In this document: piece by piece, positions 46,501 through 58,200 of the stretch
How positions within the stretch are numbered: position 1 is the stretch's first letter
Layout: every line of letters starts with the position of its first letter
Source of the DNA: Pseudoscleropodium purum
Taxonomy: Eukaryota; Streptophyta; Bryopsida; Hypnales; Brachytheciaceae
Direction of reading: 5' to 3'
Length of the DNA stretch: 64,000 bases
Assembly (NCBI GenBank): GCA_963969395.1
Contig: OZ017798.1
Location: 10,284,173 to 10,348,172, forward strand
Translations under genes and position numbers: made by a program
The notes under the pieces: model-generated
What the model was told of the DNA's origin: nothing
What the model saw: only the letters and a program-made list of their open reading frames with translations
The model's database searches: none

Positions 46501-47515
46501 CTGAATTGTAAAGTCCTTTGTGTAAGCTAGGGACATTTTGGCCTAGAATCTTGTGTAGTTTTGCATTAGTTGTAGTGGAGTCATTTTCAAATCTTGTAGA
46601 CGTTGAATGACTCGCAATCGACATAGAAGTGACTACTTCAAGTCACGGAGAAGTCATAGAACTTCCATTGCTTGATGAGAATTACTCCTAAAGTCTAGAC
46701 AATACGTCCTACTGGGTCTATTTTGGAGTGCGGACTGTCTGCTTTCGGGTTTAATTGTATTTTCGTGGATTAGCCAGGATGTGGAGGACTGAATCGCAAG
46801 AGAATCCTAAAATGCCATCCTGAGCTAATTGGATGCAACGCAAAGTAGGAGAAACGAACTTGGATTTGCATAACCCAAAACATATGGACCGCTTTCTCCT
46901 CAAAAAGAAGTCGTTCCAGAGAGCTACTAGATATGCACGAGTCACAGCATTTGGCAACCACTTTAGAATGGAGGATGACAGTACAAGATACTTGTTGAGT
47001 ACTTGAGTTACAACAATGGGGTAGCATCCGTTTTCCACGAGACTGCTGGAAATGTTGAAGAATCTTCTGTGAACTACGTGGGAATACTTCAAGACGTACT
47101 TGAATTGGATTATGGTGCATTGAGTATGAAGATAATTTTGTTGCGTTGTGAGTGGGTGAAAACCATAGACAATCGAGGTAACCCTACGTATACGAAGGAC
47201 GAGGCTGGATTCCTTGTACTGAACTTTTGGCACAAATTGCCTCGCTTGGCAAACCCGTTCATTTTCCCAAGCCAAGCTATTCAAGTTTTCTTTTCAGAAG
47301 TTATAGGAAGACCGGGTTGGAAAATTGTGCTACGAAAAGAGGCACGAGCTTGACGAGAGGTCGTTGATACATCCAATGCATTTATGAACACAACAATGGA
47401 GAGTGACGGGCTAAGAGCTCTCCATAACCTGCCAATTCCAACCGAAATGGTAAATTTAATTGGGGCCATAGAATTGTCGGAGGAAGACAACTTGTTAGCA
47501 CAGGCAGGATATTAG
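43529..47515 (+). pseudogene. CACTA-2 TNPD-like transposase gene (Transposase_21, DUF4218, DUF4216)
   Basis: Starts at the ATG at 43529. Order: N-terminal region with an early TAG (TGG in CACTA-1); the Transposase_21 region (43683-45330) with LLNYDLPPWLSTKK, LLIPGRKSV and CPWCGEDLGAKH; an intron at about 45343-45551 after LPYWK; the DUF4218 region (45560-46454) with LDLMHCEMT, FPPSFFDIMIHLPYHL and ARWMYPVERYMK; and the DUF4216 region (about 46950-47345) with VNYVGILQDVLELDYG and IFPSQAIQVFFSE. It ends at TAG 47513-47515. Several stops (for example after PIIPRL near 44508, after GVNPYK near 44718, after HDYHILMQ near 45897) and frame changes show it is dead. It is more decayed than CACTA-1 outside the latter's insertions. 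Confidence 0.85.
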
Positions 47516-47880
47516 TGTCATTCCGATACATGAAGCGCTCATACATGCTGCCAGCCTTGCAGAGCATGTACAGGTGATTAGAGCATTAGCCATCCTTTTA
47601 GCACACAAAATTTCAATGAAGCCTTGAACATTTACAGAGAGAAATTAGAAGAAGATCCAATTTTGTGGACATTGGTACTTAGGCAACGTATGAGTACCCT
47701 GAGCATTGATTGCACTACCTAAAAGTCAATGTCCGCAATAACTATAAGATGACTAAAAAATGACTATAGTAGTCATTTGGCAGACAAGTGGAAGTCATCA
47801 TGGACAATTGTTTGTGGTAGTGAATTTGGGATGCCTTTTAGAAAAAGTATACCCTATTCTGAGTCCTTGAAGAATTTAGA

Positions 47881-48244
47881 AGAAGCCTTGAACATTTACA
47901 AATAGAAATTAGAAGAAGATCTAGTTCCGCATCACCATCTGTCATCATTATACGACACCTTACTTGAGTAGATTCTCTACTGTTTGATTCGTTGCTTTTT
48001 CCAAGTGGAGATTTCTCACATCTATGACCTTATTGGCCTCCGAAGTGAAAATGTTGAGAAGAAGTTCTCGCAAATGATCCTTGACAAGATATTGGTGGGT
48101 CCTTTGGACCAAGGATCTCACTGTTTGATCATTTTTGATGATGTGAAACGTGATGGAATATATCCTTCCACTCTTGAAACTATATCAAACATCAGGAAGG
48201 TGGTAGAAAGCCTATACTTGAAGTCCACCAAAATAATGGTGTAA
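47881..48244 (+). pseudogene. RPN6: Captured fragment of proteasome lid subunit RPN6 (PCI/winged-helix end)
   Basis: An intronless stretch inside CACTA-2, downstream of the transposase. Its frame reads KLEED, HHHLSSLYDTLLE, FFQVEISHIYDLIG, VEKKFSQMILDK, LDQGSHCLIIFDD, then TLETISNIRKVVESLYLKS. These match the C-terminal PCI domain and tail of RPN6/PSMD11, a subunit of the 26S proteasome lid, in the correct order and up to its normal C-terminus. Two stops (in IYK-stop-KLEED and LLE-stop-ILYC) break it. A roughly 50-bp piece of its start (EALNIYREKLEEDPI) is repeated at 47608-47656. Lack of introns within the segment allows either capture of one exon or of a cDNA. Host-gene capture by CACTA elements is well known in plants. 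Confidence 0.85.
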
Positions 48245-48941
48245 TTTCGGTGGTGGTCTCTATGAGGGACCTTCGTTCATTTTAAATGTTTATTATACAT
48301 TGGATGTGCACCTTGTAAACTACGCTTATATGTCAATCATTTTGGAGTCACCATGTAGAAACGTCAAAGTCACATACTAGTAGCCCCGGAATGACTGGTG
48401 TCCACGTCAGCCCTTTCATAGGCCTGGTGGTGGTAGTGGAAATCAATTCATTCAGCACTTTGTCTTCAAGGTAGTCATTTCCGAGTCTCATTGAAGTTAC
48501 CGAAAGCTGCGTCTTTGAAGTCCTAGACTAGTTACACGCTCCAAATTTTTTACTTCCTACTTGAAGTCCGCCACAGCAAGCAACATTAACCACCCAAAAT
48601 CATTAAGTCATTTCTTACTCACTAAAAAGACATGCACAATATTATTTGGTGACTTGAAGTGACTTTTTAATGACTAAGCCACTAAGGTGTCCGCCGCTCA
48701 CTTACCTCAATTCCCAACGTTATCTTGTTCCTAGGAAGAACTAAAAATCATAAATAAAAGTCTACTTTCATTAAACCCTTGTCTGCGGTTTAGAAAAATG
48801 ACTGCCAAATGACTCTTCCAATGCTATTGCCCTAGTGCTGGTGCAATTATGGAATTCGCAGACGTTTTTTAGTTGTTCCGGACATATAGTCACTTTACAG
48901 TCATTTCCTCCGGTCATTTATTCACTAGTTTTTTTGTAGTG
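48245..48941. repeat. CACTA-2 right subterminal array and terminal repeat
   Basis: AGTCATT/GTGACT motifs at many positions up to the GTAGTG terminus at 48941. It mirrors the left array. Confidence 0.82.
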
Positions 48942-49864
48942 ATAGAACAAGAGGAGTCGCGTTGAAAGTAAAACGGGAGACAACGAAAACAATGAAGAGT
49001 AATGACCAATAGTGAAATGTAGGCAAAACAGCAGCAAGTGTTGCAATCCCGCTCCCAACAACGAGGCCTTTAAAGCAAACTGATACACAACATGACACAG
49101 TTGAAAAGGCCAATGAAGAATGTCAAGAGTATATGCTTCATCCCAGATGCTATGGCAAAAGAACATTAAATGAATACGCAATACTCTGATACACTAGAGG
49201 ACAATGTGACTGTTGCAGACATGAACCAAGTAAAAAACATAGCACAACATATCCCTCTTACTAAGGAGACACAACGTAACGCACTTGACATCTCGCAATT
49301 GTCAGTTATATTTTCATCGCTCGCGAAGGGAAGAAACTCCATGTTGATTAAAAGTTACACACTTCAAACGTAAACGACATTCAATCAAGTGCCGAAGGGA
49401 TTTAAGATCAAGAAACGTGTGATATGCGATGAGAACAACCAACTACTTGTTACATAAAAAAACACGGATTGAAGAAGCTAAATTTGATTTATGTATACAA
49501 TTTTGTAACAATAAACAACAACAAAGGGCCTCTAATATATTATTTTTGTTTTTTTCAAAAAACAAGCCAATGAAAGAAGAATTATCAACCTCTTGATTGA
49601 CCCATTCGCACTTTTCAAAGACAAAAGACTTTAATTTCCTTAATTTCTTCAATTTCTTCTGCCATTTTTATTTTTATTTTTGGCTTGACAAATTTTTCAT
49701 GATTCATAAATTACCATCTCTTCTTGTATTGCATTTTTTATTGTATAATAAATAACAAACTTTCACCTATTGCCTCAATTATATTTTTTAACATAACTAC
49801 TTTTACTATCAACTCCTTGTTTCTCATACATAATTTTTTTATTTTTCTTATGTAAATTGCTAAA
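48942..49864. other. AT-rich flank of CACTA-2, no gene
   Basis: No coding region recognised. Confidence 0.5.
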
Positions 49865-50412
49865 ATATCTTGCATACACCTATATAATTCTTCTTAATAG
49901 TATTTTATTGAAATTTGCGCTACATTGCAATTTTCATCAACAATTTTTATCTTACTCAATAAGATTGATAATATACTATCTATTTTGTAATTAGTATATA
50001 TGAAATTTCCTCTTGATTGAAAATTCTAAACAAAAATTCAATGCATGCTAATATCTTGCACACACCTATATAATTCTACTTGATAGTATTTTCTTGAAGT
50101 CTGTATTACAATGCAATTTTCATCAACAATTTTTATCTTACTTAATAAGATTGATAATATACTATTTATTTCTTGCATATGAGATTTTCTCGTGATTGAA
50201 AATTTTGATCGAAAATCCAATGCGTATTAATATCCTTCATACACCTGTATAATTCTTTTTAACAATATTTTTATTGAAGTCTACGCTATAGTGTAATTTT
50301 CATCAACAATTTTTATTTTATTTAATAAAATTGATAATATACTATTTATTTCTTATGTATGAAATTTTTTTGTGATTGAAAATTCTAATAAAAAATTCAA
50401 TGCTTGCTAAAC
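49865..50412 (+). repeat. ~180-bp AT-rich tandem repeat, three copies
   Basis: Units begin with ATATCYTKCATACACCT-like sequence at 49865, 50051 and 50230, giving periods of 186 and 179 bp. Conserved internal blocks include TTTCATCAACAATTTTTAT and GATTGATAATATACTAT. The array is short and the copies differ by roughly 10-15 percent. Monomers near 180 bp are typical of plant satellites. Confidence 0.9.
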
Positions 50413-52600
50413 ATTTATAAGTAAAGATTTCAGTATGTAAATAATAGAGTTCAAGAACAATTTTGTTCATTATGTTTCAACTAAGTATAATCACTTGAAA
50501 TATCATGCACTCTAATAAGGGCATTTTGATCGAGATTCAAAGATTTGCAAAAGTTCTTGGGTATGTTTGGAAGTAGAGTAACCTTGTATAGGATATGCCC
50601 ATGGAGGAGAAAATTGCATAGAAAAATGTGTTGACGAGGATGGCAAAACCAAACAAGGAGACACATTTTTCTATGCAATTTTCAATGACAAGGGGGGATC
50701 GTCTAGTGTAAATTGCTTGCCAAAAATGTAGGAAATGAAGAGATGATAAAGATTCCTTGGATGAGTATAAAACTTTCCAGATGAAGGATCCACAATGCTT
50801 GATTATGCAAAATAATCTCACCAATAAATGAATGGGGAATTTTTTGAAAGGGGTTTACAAACATGTGAAGCAATGGAGATATCTAAAACAATGATTTACT
50901 ACTATGAGAACTATAACATCTCTTTCTACTATATTTAGTACACTACCTTTTCTAATTACACTTAGGCATGTAGCTCAAGTTGCAATTTCAATAGCTATAG
51001 GAATTACCATTTTGACCTTGTTTTATCAATGAGAGGCCATAATTTTTGTCCTTTCAAAAATAGTGTTTGTTTGTGTTTCTACATGTTGAAATAAGTTGCA
51101 TTGAACTTGCAGCTATGTTTCAAAAACTTTGGATTGTGATATTTTTAAATATATAGTATCATAAGTATTTGTTGAAATATAATGCACCACATAATGAAAT
51201 TATTCATTCTTATCATGTCCAAGAAACTATTAAAGTTAAAACTAAAATATTAATGTAGTATTTCACTTCAATACTACATAAGAATTACACATTGAATTAC
51301 ATTGCATTAAGTAGAAAAGGTTTCAGTACATGACAAGGCATTGTCCCCTTATATATATCAAAAAGTTCACACCCTTCTTTTACTGTATTAAATACAAAAC
51401 TATTATATGTATATTATATATACATTTATCACTAAATCTAGCATATAAGTTGAATACATTTCAAGACCACCTTTTCAAGTACTTCAACCAACTTTGTACC
51501 CTTTCACATCTATGAGACTATATGTACTAAAATGTATGTCAAACTTAAATGATGGTGGTGTTGAGAATCTTGTCTTTGAAGGACACCCAAAACTTAGGAA
51601 CAAACTTCTTTCCAAAGTTTTTCCTTGGATAATTGTAAAAATTGGATCCTATTTTGCAGTAATTAATTTTGTATATCTTTATTTCTTCTAAATAAGCTTG
51701 GATTTTTCAATTTTTCAATTTTTTTCATTTGTATTAGACTTCAAGTTTTAGTTTGTTAGCTTCTAGAGTATTGAAGAATGAAGAGTGACCATGTAAAGAA
51801 CTTGAAGATAATACAAATGTTTTCCCTTTATATGCTTTTAATTGAGCCTTACATTTTGATTTGCATTGTCACAAAGAGTTTGGTTTTTTCATGTTTGACC
51901 AATGGCCAAAATGAAGTTAGTGCATTCATTTGCATTGCCACGTTTACCCATCCACACTTCAGTGAAATAGCAATGTTTTTTTTCAACTTGCTATAAATAG
52001 CCACATTGAACACCAATTTAAAAAATACACTTCACCATTATTCTTTTGAAAATAATCATTTATAACCAATATTAATATCATCACTGAAATTTCTGAAATG
52101 ACCTGATTTGCTTTGTCAATAAAAACAGAAGTAACCAAGAAAGCAAGGTTGAAAATGAAAATGAAAAAAAATCATTGAATCTTTATTAAGGTGGGTACAT
52201 CCAAAAGCACTACAAATTAGGCTATGAGTAATTTGAAGGTTAAGTAGATAATAGAGATGTATAGAAAAGGAAGAAATGTACAAAAAAACTTCAAAAATTA
52301 ATAAATATAAGACAATAGTAGGGGTACAAAGTTTTGGAAGTAGAGTATTCAAAAGCGCTCATAGGTTGCACTAAAAATTATTAGTCACATGCACAAAGTT
52401 CCCCTCCCAAGGTATTAGAAAGAAAAAAAATGGAGTTGCAATCATGTTTAAAACAATGAAAAGAAAACACCAAATTAGTAACCAACAAGCAATAGAAAAG
52501 TTTGTTAGTAATCAATGGGAATTATCCATGTATATCAAAGAAAAGAAAAGAATGATTACCTTGTCAAAGAAACAAATTAACAGGTGATGTGAGCTTAGAA
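50413..52600. other. AT-rich intergenic sequence, no gene
   Basis: Only short open frames without recognisable motifs. Confidence 0.5.
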
Positions 52601-52858
52601 GCATTAGAAGATTTTTGGGGCCTCCAAATGCCTACGAGTTATCACAACCTACAAACGTTGGGAATAGGTTTGGCGTAGCAGTTTGACATGGCCGAGACCC
52701 TGCCACGTCATTGACCAAATTCTTTTTTTGCATTTGGAGACTATATTTTTTATTTTTTATTTTAATGAAAAAGAAAATTCTGACAGCAGGCCTTTCCCCT
52801 TGCTGCGGGGGAACAAGCCCGAAACAGGCTTTTGGACCTCCAAAAACTCTTCTAATGC
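52601..52858. mobile_element. MITE candidate with ~27-bp terminal inverted repeats
   Basis: The left arm starts GCATTAGAAGATTTTTGGGG at 52601. The right arm (52831-52858), read on the other strand, starts GCATTAGAAGAGTTTTTGG. The interior has no coding potential and includes a GC-rich AGGCCTTTCCCC-type core. No clear target duplication was seen. Confidence 0.5.
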
Positions 52859-53700
52859 ATGTTACGAATACGAAAAATGGACAATGGTTCTTTGATGAAC
52901 CACCATATTTTCTCACTGACAATTTTCAATAGATAACTACACCTTTTAAGGGCTTAATCTAAGGTGTACTTTAAAGCACTGCGCCATAATGGGTGTACCC
53001 ACCTTAGGTTGTCTGCTCTTTAAGTGACCATTTAAAATCCGATTGCCTTTTCAGGGAGCTAAACTCTTTAAAACAATTTTTGGTAAATATTTGTAGGTAG
53101 AAAAATTGAATTAGCACGTAACCCAAGTCATTTCTTATTTTTTGGACCTTTGTAGAATTAGTTATAAATTTTTGAAGTTAAAATGCAATGGGCAATAAAA
53201 GTGATCATCTCTTGAAATGTAAACTATTGGTACATTAGAGGTAGTTACACCTTCTTCAATCTAAGATCAATTCTAGAAGAATTGAAATGCAGTGCTTTTT
53301 GATTGATTGTTTGTGGTTTGCAAAACTCTCATTTTCTCAAAATGGAGAATGTTATTTCTTCACTTTTAGAAGTGAAGAAATGGGCTTGAAGAAAATTTGT
53401 TGAAGAATTTTTCACTCCTTTGTAGCTTACTTTCACCTTGTTTCATTCCAAGTTCACTTTGAGTTTTTTGCCACCTACATCACATTTGTATCTATTGCAA
53501 CATATACGACAATGACTCTTGTTTTGCAGTTTTCATTCTCCTTGTTACTCACCAATACAAGTAATGTCACGCCTTCTCATGTAGAACGGCTCCCCATTAG
53601 TTCTTGTTTTCTCTCACCAACTTCTCGAGTTCATAAAAATTTACTTCTTCGAGAAGATGTGACCACCCCTAGTGATGTAAGCAAAATGTACCCTTGCCCT
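52859..53700. other. AT-rich intergenic sequence, no gene
   Basis: Nothing recognised. Confidence 0.45.
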
Positions 53701-54569
53701 TTTGTAATTATCGTTTTTTGAGCAGGGGCGCTTTCCGACCATACTACCCCTTTCATCACCACTGCGCAAGCTCCAAGTGGACAAAGCCCCATCTGGACTG
53801 CCACGTGTCCCGCTGACCAGCCACATGTGCACCCGAATTCTACCTAATACCCGGGTCCATGTCAGCCATATCCATTCTGCTGAGATGGCCAGCGGGCTTG
53901 GGGTCCGCAAGTCTCATCACAAGTCTTCTCCGTCGGGCCCTCCGCATAGAAAATCCTCTCCCTTGTTTGCAAGCCACGGCACCCTCCAAAATTGCCGTCT
54001 CGCATCTCCACAACGGTGGAGTTTCTGAATTTCCTGCTGTACCATCACCAACTACTGATGCACAGCTCGCAATGCGGCGAAGAGTTAGTCATTTTTCAAG
54101 ACACCCAACCTCTCAGACGAGGCAGAATTCGCTTCCCGAAGCTCTTGAAGCTCACGAGCTAGTTGCAATGGCTTAGAGTGCTCTTGGGGATGTTGAGATT
54201 CGATGCTTAGTTGTTTGGACAAGAATTCGTCATGAATTCTAGGTTCTAGCTGCTGCTCATTGTTGGGTGAGTGAGAGGACCAACTGGTGGCTGAATTCGT
54301 TGCATCGTGGTGTAGCTAGGGAGCTTGCATCCCCACGCGCATGAAGCTCCCGTTTGAATTCCGAGTTTCGATGGTTTCGGAATTGTGTGGGGGCTGTTGA
54401 GGTTGCGAATCTACGTGAGGTTGAATTTGGATGTGAGTTTGTGGCATGAATTGCTGTTTTGTAGCTGGTGATTATCGTTGTGAGTGAAGCTAGGTGAAGC
54501 AATTGCTTCCGGAATTGGTTGCGTTCTTGGGGTAAGGGAGCTTGGATTAGGGTTCAAGATTAGTTCACG
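53701..54569 (+). promoter_or_regulatory. Probable promoter and 5' leader region of PEX11B
   Basis: Base composition changes sharply to GC-richer sequence about 850 bp before the PEX11B start. No clear TATA box was found. Open frames here (such as 53859-54176) lack motifs and look incidental. Transcription start and any leader intron cannot be located by eye. Confidence 0.4.
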
Positions 54570-55286
54570 ATGGACACGCTCGACAAGCTCGTCCTCTTCC
54601 TAGCGAAGCGCGATGGCACTGACAAGGTGGTGAAGACTCTCCAATACATCGGCAAGCTTGGCCACTACAACTTTGAGCGTCGAAACTCCGTCCTCGCATC
54701 TCGTTGCAAGAACCTCGAGGTCGCGGCGGGCATGAGCCGCAAAGCCTTTCGCACGGGGCGATCCTTGGCTGGTTTCAATTCCCTTCGCACTGCGCAGTTT
54801 CCGGACCTCACCATCCAGCTGCTCACCATCATCGGCACGAGTGGGGAGATGGTGTACTGGTTTTTCGACCACTTCACCTGGCTGTCCAAGATGGGTGTAC
54901 TCGACGCCGAAGTAGCACAGCGCACCATGTACATCTCGGCGTTCGGGGAAAGCGTGTGGTACATCTTCTTCATCACCATGGACGTGATTATGATCAAACG
55001 CGGCATGAAGACGGAGATGGCATTGAAGCTGGAAATGGAGAAGTTTGAAGTGGATTCCAAGGAGATGAAGGTCTTGAAGGCTAGAATTGCGGCTCTCAAG
55101 GTGCAGAGAGTCATGTCGGTGATGTCCATCGTTGCCAAGACGTCGGATCTTTTTATTGCTTTGGCTGTTGTGGATCCGAATCCGTTTGTGTCGCATACTG
55201 TGACGTTGGGGCTGAGTGGACTTGCCTCGGCTTGGGCAGGGTGGTACCAGGCGTGGCCGGAGTCTAAGTCCAAAATCGCCACTTGA
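54570..55286 (+). CDS. PEX11B: Peroxisomal membrane protein 11, PEX11B type (238 aa)
   Basis: PEX11 proteins remodel the peroxisomal membrane and promote elongation and division of peroxisomes. The frame from ATG 54570 to TGA 55286 is intact and close to the usual family length of about 230 aa. Residues 1-25 (DTLDKLVLFLAKRDGTDKV) form the conserved N-terminal amphipathic helix. Residues 51-73 (VAAGMSRKAFRTGRSLAGFN) and 92-107 (GEMVYWFFDHFTWLSK) are family signatures. ISAFGES at 122-128 and the C-terminal HTVTLGLSGLASAWAGWY (209-226) match plant PEX11B closely, more than PEX11A or PEX11C-E. Hydrophobic segments at about 128-142 and 192-222 suit membrane insertion. No intron interrupts the frame. 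This is one of two healthy host genes here. Confidence 0.93.
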   Translation: MDTLDKLVLFLAKRDGTDKVVKTLQYIGKLGHYNFERRNSVLASRCKNLEVAAGMSRKAFRTGRSLAGFNSLRTAQFPDLTIQLLTIIGTSGEMVYWFFDHFTWLSKMGVLDAEVAQRTMYISAFGESVWYIFFITMDVIMIKRGMKTEMALKLEMEKFEVDSKEMKVLKARIAALKVQRVMSVMSIVAKTSDLFIALAVVDPNPFVSHTVTLGLSGLASAWAGWYQAWPESKSKIAT

Positions 55287-58200
55287 GCGTATTTCCTCTT
55301 GTTAGGCTGGTCATATTTTTATATGCTCTTGTTGGCAAATGTAAGCGCATTCCAATGCACCAAAGATTTTTGTTGTTTGGATGTTGTATGCTAAAGTTAT
55401 GAAGTGGCAAAGTTTTATAGGTAGATGTTCTACGGCAATTGGTACCTATTGATCAGGAGGGGGTTGAGCAATAGTTTGCAGAATTTCGAGGGTAATAGAA
55501 CATCCTCTGCTGACAATCGGTGGAGTTTTGTACATTTCGGATTTGCTGTGATGGCAGACTTTAATAGACGGGGCTACCTCAACTGTATGAATGTCGCTAG
55601 AAGTTATTAATAATAACAGATGGTTTCAATCTTTGTTGAATTTGAGGCATTTCAGAGTGAATTTGAGGCATTTCATATGTTTAGAGTGGGGCAATTGTTA
55701 ACTTGTCCTTCGTCTCTTTCACTTGGCTAATGATACCGTATTGACTTGGGCGTCAAGGTGTGCATCGTCTCTCATCTTGTATGTGACTATCGTAACTGGT
55801 TCCCTTCTTGATCTTGGAACTACATCATCATAAGTACTGCTTGGGGTCTGTAGAGTTCCTATTTTGTTAAATGTTGCGATTGGTCAGTAGCAAGTTCAAC
55901 GATAATCCCCTTGAAACTCCAATATGTCAAGGTATGACACCCAATAATAACAAGGACCGGCATTGATGACTGTCCTTCATCTGGTATTTTGCTAGAGAGG
56001 TGGCGTCGATTGGCAATTTGAAGGGTGATCGTGTTAACTTCATGAATTGGCAGTTTGACTTGCAATCTATTTATTTGCTTGTGGAATAAGCTGAGAAAAA
56101 CGTCCGTATAGATTCCCACACTTGCGTGATTTGCAACGATTTCATTCACATAGATCCATTAAGGTAGGGGATACTGTTTGTGCCACTGTAAGCATATTAA
56201 TTAATACGTAGGAGTGTAATTTTTGGAAGATCAGGATTTGAGCTGTGCAGGGATCATTTTTGGTTCAATAGCCAAGCTCTCTTGAGGTCAAATTTTTATC
56301 AATGTGCTTTTTATGCAATGTCGATGTGGGAGGTCATGCACCACTAAGCTGAGAACAGCTGATGGATTTTACGACAGTATCTGTCGATCTGGAGTCCCCC
56401 AGTAGCGGTTGTGATGTGCACAAGATAATGGCTCTAGCGTGCTGCACCCCATTTTGGTAACGAATCTATAAATCATGGAACAGGATTTTGTAAGGCCTGA
56501 CAGCCCTATTACATACGCACCTCAGCAAAGCTGTGCATCAACAAATATACCAATGCCTGTGTCCAGCACACTCCGCTAGCGCCAAAATCGTTAAATGGCA
56601 AATTTCAAGAGACTTGCACCCGTTTGGAACCTCAGATCTGTACCAGTCCTGAGAATTCAGAGCTCTGAGCGCTTGAATAAAATAATCTCGATGCTCTAAA
56701 TCACGCCAGTTTAACGAATTTGACCATCTATACTGAGCGAAGTACTAGCAGTCAAGATCATCAATGGAAGCTAAGCCTTGCTTACACTTGGGTATCAAAT
56801 TGCTCTGGCAACCCTATTATTTACGCATCAACTAAGATGTGAATCAACTCAACAGCTCATGCAAGTTGAGAATATGCAACAATTGTGTCGAGCAAACTAC
56901 TCAGGGGGTCAGAGTGCAAGGCTTGCGCTCCTGGAAAGGAGGTCATGGAGCAATGCGGCTTCAAGTTTCTTCGAGGGACAATTCAAGCTTTACGACGGAT
57001 CCAATACTTTTAGACGGACCCACATGATCACGGATCATATGAATCTAAAAATATTGGATCCGTGATAATTACGCAGGCCAGATTTGGAAACAAGCATCAA
57101 GCAGCAAACTCATTGCTGAAAACCGTGAATTGTGACACACCTATCGAAAATCCAATAGTTCTAAACACAGAATTCACAATGACGGTAAGTAATCACTTGA
57201 TGGGCCTGTTACAGTGAACTTTGAACCCCCGGGCTTTCCTAAAAAAGAGGCCTGGAAAGGCTTCACAGTACAATTTGAACCCGGCAATGGTGCCCCTGCC
57301 GAAAGTTCGATCTGACCATTGTAGGAGGCTTCCATAGTGATCCAGACATACCATTTGCGATGCTCATTCCTGGCAGTGACATCGAATGATAAGTTCGCTG
57401 CGATGGTGGAGTTCGCTAGTTGGTTTAGGGTTTTTAGGGTTTTAGGGTTTTTAGGGTGTTGGGTGTTGGTTTAAGGTTCGTATTGTAGGTAGTATTTGGG
57501 CGAGTGCAGGGTGAAGCGCTTTCCATGTGAGCAATGCAAACAGGCCAAAGAAGAGAACCAGGAAATCGACCATAGTGGCGCAAACTCCGAGGGCATCCAG
57601 TTCTTTCATTCCTCTTTAGTTGCCTTCACAGGAATTTCTTCATGGTACCGGTTAGACTCCAGATTCTGCTTTTGATCCTTACCTGTCGCCGCGAGAGATT
57701 CCTCTTTTCCCAATGCAGCGTCCCACAGAAAACTGCAACGTCGATCAGTCCCGAATTCCCGATTCACAGAGTTTCAGCGCCATTGATCAATCTTCACAAT
57801 TTGTTCTCGACCAGAAATATAGTACGTTTGCAATCACATAGACTGCATCGTCAAGTGTTGAGAGCTTGAATTAATTAATATTGAGCTTTGCGAAGTGGAT
57901 TTAAATCAATTCCTTACTGGAACCCGGGTAGGGCACCTTGTTCGTTTCAGGGCTCCCGGGGTCTCTGCGTGTAGGAGTTGGACTAGGGTTCATACCTAGT
58001 GGAAGATGCTGCAATGGATTCGATGGATTGAGGGAGGAGACTGGAAAGTGAGCGCATGAGTGAATTTTCACGTTTCTTCAAAGCGGGGAGCTGGACATAC
58101 AGAAGTCAATCTAGCTTGTATGTGTATACAACATAGACTGATAAAGATGAAACATATATAACTAATGGAAGGTTGCCTTTTCATGTGAATTTGCGTGAAG

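Larger units (their letters stand above)
35923..48941 (+). mobile_element. CACTA-2: 13.0-kb En/Spm-type transposon with both ends
   Basis: The left end reads CACTACAAAAAAAACAGTGAATAAATGA (given as the terminal 28 bp in two parts: CACTACAAAAAAAAC and AGTGAATAAATGA). The right end is its near-perfect inverse, finishing TTTTTGTAGTG at 48941. Both subterminal zones are packed with GTCATT/GAGTCA motifs. Inside are a minus-strand TNPA/Ptta-like gene (37121-43077) and a plus-strand TNPD-like gene (43529-47515), transcribed divergently, plus an RPN6 gene fragment (47881-48244). The expected 3-bp target duplication is not evident (GAA on the left, ATA on the right). Both genes are broken, so the element is not autonomous now. 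Confidence 0.88.

Noticed and set aside
35920..48944. A 3-bp target duplication of CACTA-2
   Set aside because: The flanking triplets are GAA and ATA. It is not a duplication unless mutated.
53859..54176. A 105-codon open frame upstream of PEX11B as a gene
   Set aside because: It has no motif or homology I recognise and overlaps another open frame. It more likely reflects GC-rich promoter or leader sequence.
56778..57065. A 95-codon open frame as a gene
   Set aside because: Its end lies in a palindrome, and no domain is visible.
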